Source: Chloroflexota bacterium (GTDB lineage Bacteria; Chloroflexota; Dehalococcoidia; UBA2979). Taken from it: a stretch of 45,428 nucleotides of DNA. Below, piece by piece: positions 41,045-45,428 of this stretch (the stretch's first letter is position 1; every line of letters begins with the position of its first letter). The notes under the pieces were generated by a model. It made no database searches. It was not told the origin of the DNA and worked only from the letters and a program-made list of their open reading frames with translations. Made by a program: the position numbers and the translations under genes. The DNA lies in NCBI GenBank assembly GCA_003670735.1, contig QWQU01000007.1:1-45428 (forward strand), read 5' to 3'.

Positions 41045-41212
41045 TCGCGGCGGTGCCCTTGCGTCAGGTACTGATCGTTTCGTAGCCTCGTTCTCGCGTG
41101 TGTTTGCGAAGTCGGTGTGATTCCGGCGCTGTCCCGCAACTGTGATCGGTCGAGGGTTCCTCGATCGTCAGTCAGGTCGCCAACGTACGCACAGCATTGC
41201 CGCCTGCGTGGA
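41045..41212 (+). ncRNA. cobalamin riboswitch
   Basis: The core at 41107-41145 (GAAGTCGGTGTGATTCCGGC, then GCTGTCCCGCAACTGTGA) matches the cobalamin riboswitch consensus GGGAA..GGTG.AA.TCC...GC.G.CCCGC.ACTGT.A. GTCAGTCAGGTCGCC (41168-41182) corresponds to the 3' B12 box region, and GGTGCCC (41052-41058) to the 5' part. The exact ends are approximate. It lies in front of a switchable terminator and a secreted protein gene. The predicted effect is OFF when B12 is plentiful. Confidence 0.87.
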
Positions 41213-41215
41213 TAC

Positions 41216-41282
41216 GGGTGAGCGCTCGGCGGATTCGTCCCGCCTCGTGACTCACCCCTCCGCGCGGAGGGGTTTGTTGTTT
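41216..41282 (+). terminator. riboswitch expression platform: antiterminator and terminator
   Basis: The terminator is CCCCTCC (41255-41261), GCGC loop, GGAGGGG (41266-41272), then TTTGTTGTTT. An alternative pairing, GGGTGAG (41216-41222) with CTCACCC (41251-41257), shares bases 41255-41257 with the terminator's left arm. Both cannot form together. This is the typical antiterminator/terminator arrangement of a transcriptional riboswitch. Confidence 0.85.
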
Positions 41283-41314
41283 CCCGCGCGAGGAGGTGCG
41301 GGGCGGAGGTCACG

Positions 41315-42562
41315 ATGTTCGGGGTTCGCGCACGCACTGGCATCTGGTCGTTGGCCTTCGCGATCGTCCTCGTGGCGATCGGCGCTATGGCTGCGCCGCG
41401 CTCTGTGCAAGCTGCGAGCCCGTACACGATGAGTATGTCGTTCCAACTGCGGTCGACGACGTGCACGAAAGCCGTGGCAGAGAGCGCGAATGCGGTTGCG
41501 TCGATCAGCGCGGACGGTGCAGTCGCAACGTATGGGCTCTGCATCTATGTCGAGGATTCGTCGACGGGGTTGCCTGTTTCCGATGGTCCAGTCGAGGTGC
41601 GCACGCTGGTTGGCACCATGGGGGTGTCAGGCACCGCTCGGTATTCCGGGTTTCTGTTTACGTCGTCGAGTGGTGTAGCGACGATCTCGTACCGCGGCGA
41701 TGGGAAGTCGTTCGGCGGTGATACGGCGATCGGTTACTACGCCGGTACGCGTGCAGTTGCGACGAGCTCGATGTTGCTGACACCAGCAGCGGGGCGCTAT
41801 CCCACGCAGATCGCGGTAATGGCTCCCGGTGCTACGCGGATCGCGAGCACTCGCACTGACTCGTTGAATCGGTATGTGAGTCCGACGTCGGGGGTCAATG
41901 TCGCGGCGCAGGTGCAGGATATGAACCAACTGGGGGTCAACGATCAGGTCGTGCTGATCCGCGCTGATGGCGCGATGCTCGTGTCGAACCCTGGCTTCGC
42001 GCAGACGGTGACGAATGCATGCGCGGGCGTGACGACGCGCGCGCTGGTGCTGACGACCAACGCGACGAACTCGCTCGTACCATCAGGGGTGGCGATGCCG
42101 GGGAGCGTGGACTTCGTGGTGTGCGCGGACACCGAGCGCATTGCTGGGGATATCAGTGTTTACGTGCAAGTGGTCAGCGCGGTCGTGCCGAATGCGGTGC
42201 TGACGCTCGAGCAGGTCGGGCGTCCTGCTGCGATCTCGGCGAGTTTTGATGGCATGCGGCTGGCGGCGAGGGTGACAGATGTGAATGGGCGACCTGTTGT
42301 GGATGGGACGCCCGTGCAGTTCGTGCTGCCTGATGTGGGTGGCGCGCTGTCGGCACCGTGTTCGACGACGAGCAAGGGTGTGGCCTCGGTGGTTGCGGCG
42401 GTGGGCGCCTCGACGGCGACGGCGGCGGTGAGTGCTGGCTACAACGAGTCGGGTGTGGCGGCATCGTGCGCGGTTGCTGGTGCGCGACTGATCTCGGGCT
42501 CGGTCGCTGTGGGTGCGGACGCCGCTACGCGTGTGGCTTCGTCGCCATCAGCGAGTAGGTGA
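41315..42562 (+). CDS. secreted Ig-like domain protein under a cobalamin riboswitch
   Basis: The 415-residue protein has a signal peptide (IWSLAFAIVLVAIGAMAAPRSVQAAS). The rest is beta-rich, Ser/Thr/Val/Ala-heavy sequence that looks like repeated Ig-like (Big/invasin-type) domains. Examples are VYVEDSSTGLPVSDGPVEVRTLVGTMG and RLAARVTDVNGRPVVDGTPVQFVLPDVGGALSAPCSTTSKGVASVVA. No C-terminal membrane anchor or sortase signal is seen. It starts at ATG 41315, four bases after GGAGGT. No B12-binding or transport motif was recognised. Because of the riboswitch directly upstream, a link to B12 capture or to a B12-limited state is likely; the rest is inference. It overlaps the convergent methyltransferase gene by 38 bases. 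Confidence 0.8.
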   Translation: MFGVRARTGIWSLAFAIVLVAIGAMAAPRSVQAASPYTMSMSFQLRSTTCTKAVAESANAVASISADGAVATYGLCIYVEDSSTGLPVSDGPVEVRTLVGTMGVSGTARYSGFLFTSSSGVATISYRGDGKSFGGDTAIGYYAGTRAVATSSMLLTPAAGRYPTQIAVMAPGATRIASTRTDSLNRYVSPTSGVNVAAQVQDMNQLGVNDQVVLIRADGAMLVSNPGFAQTVTNACAGVTTRALVLTTNATNSLVPSGVAMPGSVDFVVCADTERIAGDISVYVQVVSAVVPNAVLTLEQVGRPAAISASFDGMRLAARVTDVNGRPVVDGTPVQFVLPDVGGALSAPCSTTSKGVASVVAAVGASTATAAVSAGYNESGVAASCAVAGARLISGSVAVGADAATRVASSPSASR

Positions 42563-43337
42563 GCGGGATCGTGGGCATGTCGGCGGGCATGCGGTAGGTG
42601 TTTTCGGCGCCGTGCTCGAGGAAGGGCCAGCGCTGGTAGTACGCCTCGGCGCGTTCGTGCAGGAACTCGATGTGCAATCCTGCGGTCGCGAGGCTCGTGA
42701 TGATGCTGCCGATGGTGTGGGTCCACTCGAACGTTGTGTTGTGTGCGGTGGATGCGTTCGCGTCGGCGTAGCTGCCAGGCTCGTCCCAGCGCATGGGCTC
42801 CGCGCTGAAGTAATCGACTTCGACGGTGAGTTGCTCTTCGCCGAAGACGTGGCTGTAGGGATGGCCGTCGAGCAGGTAGAGGCGACCGCCGGGTCGCAGT
42901 AACTGCGCGACGATGTCGGCCCAGACGTGTACGTCGGGGAGCCAGACGAGCGAGCCCATGTTCACGTAGACGATGTCGAACTGTCGTTGCTGGAGCGCGG
43001 CGACGGCGTCGTAGACGTTCGAGGTGACGAAGTCCGCTTCGATGTTGAGTTCATGGGCGAGTGCACGCGCTTGCTCGATCGCTGCGTTGGAGAAGTCGAG
43101 GCCGGTGACGCGTGCGCCGAGGCGCGCCCACGACAGCGTGTCCATGCCGAAGTGACATTGGAGATGCACGAGTGCTTTGCCGGCGACGTCGGTGAGCTCT
43201 TCGAGTTCGAAGGGGTGGAGCGTGTTGCGGCCTGCTCGGAAGGCGGCGAGGTCGTAGTACGGGCTGGCGAGGTGAATGGGGACGCGCTCGTCCCAGTTTC
43301 TGCGGTTGGCGTCGAGGCGTTCGGCGTCGGTGGTCAT
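42525..43337 (-). CDS. class I SAM-dependent methyltransferase
   Basis: The 270-residue protein has a SAM-binding Rossmann fold: ALVHLQCHFGMDTLSWARLGARVTGLDFSNAAIEQARALAHELNIEADFVTSNVYDAVA, with motif I in the L-Q-C-H-F-G-M-D-T form typical for one group of small-molecule methyltransferases. IVAQLLRPGGRLYLLDGHP (motif IV) and a C-terminal YYFRxW-like block follow. A Trp-rich middle (MRWDEPGSYADANASTAHNTTFEWTHTIG) likely covers the substrate. ATG 43337 is chosen; the upstream frame is Arg/Pro-rich and unlike the family. The substrate is unknown. Confidence 0.92.
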   Translation of the reverse strand: MTTDAERLDANRRNWDERVPIHLASPYYDLAAFRAGRNTLHPFELEELTDVAGKALVHLQCHFGMDTLSWARLGARVTGLDFSNAAIEQARALAHELNIEADFVTSNVYDAVAALQQRQFDIVYVNMGSLVWLPDVHVWADIVAQLLRPGGRLYLLDGHPYSHVFGEEQLTVEVDYFSAEPMRWDEPGSYADANASTAHNTTFEWTHTIGSIITSLATAGLHIEFLHERAEAYYQRWPFLEHGAENTYRMPADMPTIPLTYSLMATKPHA

Positions 43338-43686
43338 GGCGTGGCGTCCTCGATGTGTTGTGGGTAGAACGCGCGAGGTGTGCGCAGGTTGCCGTGTGCG
43401 GTTGTGTGCGATGGTCGGCGCCGGACAGTGTTGGAACTCGGCGCTGCGCGCCTCGTTCAGTATTGGACCCACCCGCCCGCCCTTGTGCGAGGGCTTTGCC
43501 CTCGCGCTCCCTTCGGAGCGCGCGTTGTCATCTCGAAGTTTGGTGAGGGGCGCTTCGAGCGTGCTTCGCACTGCTCGAAGAAGTGCGGTTCAGATGGGTG
43601 GGTGCGGGGCTTCCTTGCATGAGGGAGATAGCAAACGAGGTGCCGTGAGGCACCTCGTTGGTTTGTGTTGTGTTGCTGGGCTCGTG
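43338..43686. other. 349-base noncoding gap with a row of hairpins
   Basis: No gene is supported here. From 43487 on, four hairpins follow: GCGAGGGC/GCCCTCGC (43487-43494, 43498-43505), CGCGCTCC/GGAGCGCG (43503-43510, 43515-43522), a nested stem CTTCGAGC-GTGC/GCAC-GCTCGAAG (43553-43580) with one bulge, and a terminator-like stem (43634-43659). The first two share three bases and exclude each other. Confidence 0.7.
43634..43659 (-). terminator. hairpin terminator after the MerR gene
   Basis: AACGAGGTGCC (43634-43644) and GGCACCTCGTT (43649-43659) form an 11-bp perfect stem with a GTGA (TCAC on the minus strand) tetraloop, followed on the minus strand by TTTGC. It is 28 bases after the MerR stop. 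Confidence 0.8.
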
Positions 43687-44196
43687 CTAGGCGCGGGCGG
43701 GTTGCTGCTTGAGTTCTTCGACGCGGGTTTCGAGGCGGGTGATGCGCTCGGCGAGGTCGGAACGGAGCTCCTGGAGCTGGGTGATCTTGGGCTCGACGAC
43801 CTGGAGCTGTGAGCGGAGGGCCTTCAGCGCCTGCTCGATGCGAGCGCGAGCGATGGCGGGGTCGACATGGTCGGGGTCTTCGGGACGGGTGGCGCGGATG
43901 TGCGCTCGCGTCTCTTCGGCTTCGACCATCTCTTTGATCTCGGCGAGGCTGAAGCCGAGCAGCTGCTGGAGCTGCTTGATGAGGCGGATGCGTCCGATGT
44001 CGGCCTCGGAGTAGAGGCGGAAGCCGCCATCCATGCGGTCGGCCGGGGTGAGCAGGCCCTTCTCTTCGTAGAAGCGCAGGGTGCGCTGGGTGACGCCGGT
44101 GCGGTCGGCGACTTCGCCGATCTGGTAGCGCGCTTCGGTGTCAGCAGTGACGGAGGCCGTCGCTGCGTCGCGTGGTGTGGTCAGGTCCTGGGTCAT
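43687..44196 (-). CDS. MerR-family regulator
   Basis: The 169-residue protein has RYQIGEVADRTGVTQRTLRFYEEKGLLTPADRMDGGFRLYSEADIGRIRLIKQLQQLLGFSLAEIKEMVEAEETR, a classic MerR HTH with dimerisation helix. The rest is a long coiled coil (EQALKALRSQLQVVEPKITQLQELRSDLAERITRLETRVEELKQQ). No Cys ligands of metal-sensing MerR proteins are seen, so the signal is unknown. ATG 44196 follows GAGGG nine bases upstream; the region before it carries a dyad that could be its own operator. Confidence 0.9.
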   Translation of the reverse strand: MTQDLTTPRDAATASVTADTEARYQIGEVADRTGVTQRTLRFYEEKGLLTPADRMDGGFRLYSEADIGRIRLIKQLQQLLGFSLAEIKEMVEAEETRAHIRATRPEDPDHVDPAIARARIEQALKALRSQLQVVEPKITQLQELRSDLAERITRLETRVEELKQQPARA

Positions 44197-44269
44197 GGTG
44201 TGTGCGCCCTCGCGAAAGTTGGGGGGGTGCGGATCGGCGCAAGGATAGGGGAGGGCGAAACAGCCCGGC

Positions 44270-44313
44270 AACTTACCGTACGCGTGAGAATTGGTAAAAC
44301 TTTCACTCGTACG
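44270..44313. promoter_or_regulatory. overlapping dyads, candidate MerR operator
   Basis: CGTACGCGTGA (44277-44287) and TCACTCGTACG (44303-44313) are inverted copies at 10 of 11 positions with 15 bases between. A second dyad, TTACC (44273-44277) and GGTAA (44293-44297), overlaps it. They lie about 80-115 bases upstream of the MerR start. A MerR-type dyad there is likely but not proven. Confidence 0.45.
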
Positions 44314-44450
44314 TTGAGGTTTAGGCACCTTCGGTGCCGTCTTCGCCCCAGCGTTGCGGGGCGGTGGCTCGGTGGTGACGAAGGGGTACCGCCCGACTGG
44401 GTCGGGCGCTCGGACTCGGACGCTGGGAGGCGGGGACGAGTTAGCGGGGG

Positions 44451-45218
44451 CTACTCGTCGTCGTCGTCATCGAGGTCGGAGCCTGCGGGCGGGGCCGGGA
44501 CGATGGCGTCGCCTCGGTCGCGGTCCTGCTCGCGCTTGCGGGGCTCGGGGACGGCGTCGGCGGCCTTGGCGAGCTCAGCGGTGAGGCTGGCTGCGCCGAG
44601 GACGATGGCGACGCCGGTGTCGCGCCAGAGCTCGAGGGTCTTGGCGGAGACGGCGTTGGCGACGTGGACGAAGAGCGGCTTGCGGACGAGCTCGCCGAGG
44701 CGGCGCGACTGGAGCTGCTGGCGGACGGTCATGGTCTCCGGCAGCGAGTTGAAGAGGACGCCGTCGAGGTCGAGCGCTCGGAAGGAGCGCAGGTGGGCGT
44801 CTCGATCGGTGTCACTGATGACGGGGGTGACGCTGACGGCCGGGGCGACGAGGACGTAGCCGATGCGGGTGTCGGTGAGGGCGGCGGCGTCGGTCTGGTC
44901 GTCAACGCAGACGAGGAAGTGGGCACCGGACTCGCGGATCGCGGTGGTGTCCTCGGCGGTGGCGCCATCAACGCGCCAGCCGACGACGGCGTTGGGGGCG
45001 GCCTTCACGGCGTCGTCGAGGCCGGTGACGTCACCGGTGTAGATGATGACGTCGGCGCCAGCGGTCGCGGCCTGACCGGCGGTGGCCACGGAGTCGGCCT
45101 CGGCGGCGATCAGGATCTGGCGGGAGGTGTTGGCTTCGGTTTCGCGCATGGCGGCGAAGCCGAACGGGACGGGTCGGCGTCGAGAGATGTCGCGGATGCG
45201 GTCGCGCAGTTTGCTCAT
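44451..45218 (-). CDS. hypothetical protein, TIM-barrel-like
   Basis: The 255-residue protein has alternating helix/strand patterns (ILIAAEADSVATAGQAATAGADVIIYTGD, VVGWRVDGATAEDTTAIRESGAHFLVCVDDQ, KPLFVHVANAVSAKTLELWRDTGVAIVLGAASL) like those of alpha/beta barrels of the HisA/TrpC type. No catalytic residues are recognised. The C-terminus is acidic (DLDDDDDE). The basic N-terminus (MSKLRDRIRDISRRRPVPFG) may bind a partner. The start ATG 45218 has GGAGG seven bases upstream. It lies downstream of the tRNA in the same direction. The family is unknown to me. Confidence 0.7.
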   Translation of the reverse strand: MSKLRDRIRDISRRRPVPFGFAAMRETEANTSRQILIAAEADSVATAGQAATAGADVIIYTGDVTGLDDAVKAAPNAVVGWRVDGATAEDTTAIRESGAHFLVCVDDQTDAAALTDTRIGYVLVAPAVSVTPVISDTDRDAHLRSFRALDLDGVLFNSLPETMTVRQQLQSRRLGELVRKPLFVHVANAVSAKTLELWRDTGVAIVLGAASLTAELAKAADAVPEPRKREQDRDRGDAIVPAPPAGSDLDDDDDE

Positions 45219-45270
45219 CGCTTGCCTCCATTTTTGCGGTTTCTGAGGAGGGGCCCCGGTTGGGGTCTGT

Positions 45271-45288
45271 ATCTCCTGGTGAGGAGAT
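45271..45288 (-). terminator. small hairpin after tRNA-Thr
   Basis: ATCTCCT (45271-45277) and AGGAGAT (45282-45288) pair with a 4-base loop directly after the CCA end of the tRNA. It may guide tRNA 3' processing or termination. No T-run is obvious. Confidence 0.4.
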
Positions 45289-45362
45289 GGAGCCGGCGGG
45301 GGGAATTGAACCCTCGACCTGCTGTTTACGAAACAGCTGCTCTACCGCTGAGCTATGTCGGC
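45288..45362 (-). tRNA. tRNA-Thr (anticodon CGT)
   Basis: The cloverleaf is clear on the minus strand: acceptor GCCGACA, D stem GCTC/GAGC, anticodon stem GCTGT/ACAGC with loop TTCGTAA (anticodon CGT, for ACG Thr), variable loop AGGTC, T loop TTCAATT and an encoded CCA end. Three A-C mismatches are present: 5-68 and 7-66 in the acceptor stem, and 50-64 in the T stem. The gene may still be functional. Confidence 0.85.
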
Positions 45363-45387
45363 CGGTGTGCTTGGATCGGGCTCTGCA

Positions 45388-45428
45388 GGAGCAACATCTT
45401 GCTCCTTGACAGCCAATCCGACAGCCAA
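45388..45428. repeat. hairpin and short direct repeat at the window edge
   Basis: GGAGCAA/TTGCTCC (45388-45394, 45399-45405) form a hairpin, and GACAGCCAA occurs twice (45408-45416, 45420-45428) with a 12-base period. The second copy ends at the last base, so more copies could follow outside the window. Confidence 0.55.

Noticed and set aside
40782-41120. Plus-strand frame of 112 codons before the riboswitch
   Set aside because: Sequence is Ser/Arg/Cys-rich without domain, ribosome binding site or conserved pattern; it runs into the riboswitch core.
41100-41282. Cyclic di-GMP (GEMM) riboswitch before the secreted protein
   Set aside because: ACGCACAG at 41187-41194 resembles a GEMM start, but the rest of the motif is missing, whereas the cobalamin core is nearly complete.
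40948-41544. 198-codon minus-strand frame over the riboswitch region
   Set aside because: It covers the cobalamin riboswitch, the terminator and the start of the secreted protein gene, and shows no protein character.

Overview
The window is GC-rich, densely packed bacterial chromosome. The origin-proximal block rpmH-rnpA-yidD-(propeller)-yidC-jag-parA-parB, one CIRCE-linked groES-groEL pair, a holB-ricT pair and a deazaflavin-type oxidoreductase suggest a non-model, probably Chloroflexota (Dehalococcoidia-like) genome. That placement is inferred from gene content and style; no rRNA is present to confirm it.

Layout. 1-2.8 kb: the end of a membrane-anchored beta-propeller protein and a secreted barrel-like protein. 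3-6 kb: tsaD, facing a three-gene operon (XRE regulator, DUF2851, GNAT) whose genes overlap by 4 bp. 6-8.3 kb: CIRCE, groES, groEL, terminator. 8.4-10.3 kb: a small ORF, a GNAT and an orphan SIR2-like gene of foreign-looking composition. 10.3-14 kb: a leftward operon of a MutY-like glycosylase, a metallo-beta-lactamase-fold hydrolase, an M16 peptidase and an unknown gene. 14-19.4 kb: DUF421, MerR/TipAS regulator, two small envelope genes, a broken cation diffusion facilitator gene, an orphan histidine kinase and an atypical SDR. 19.4-20.6 kb: a noncoding island with two large nested inverted repeats, followed by a TacAT-like toxin-antitoxin pair. 20.8-26.2 kb: lysA, holB, ricT, Ddn-like protein, cupin, sulfurtransferase. 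26.2-28 kb: a HEPN-like unknown and two tandem HIT genes, the second degenerate. 28-31.8 kb: an ArsR-SRPBCC-VOC-DUF1801 operon and a PadR-PspC operon, each with a visible operator. 31.8-40 kb: a leftward run ending with the origin-type block. 40-45.4 kb: DinB, a cobalamin riboswitch with terminator in front of a secreted Ig-like protein, a methyltransferase, a MerR regulator, an unknown barrel-like protein and a tRNA-Thr.

Two perfect parS sites lie at about 39.03-39.09 kb, exactly where plus-strand GC skew appears to change from C-rich (left) to G-rich (right). The replication origin is therefore probably nearby, although no dnaA or clear DnaA-box cluster was seen.

The most interesting element is the cobalamin riboswitch at about 41.05-41.28 kb. 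It has a readable antiterminator/terminator switch and controls a secreted Ig-like protein of unknown role, not a recognisable B12 transport or synthesis gene. Other notable points are a small secreted domain shared by two proteins of the window, a MutY homologue without its catalytic glutamate, an SDR without Tyr/Lys, a cation transporter gene with a nonsense change and a frameshift, a yidC-jag overlap of 119 bp, and a tRNA with three A-C mismatches.
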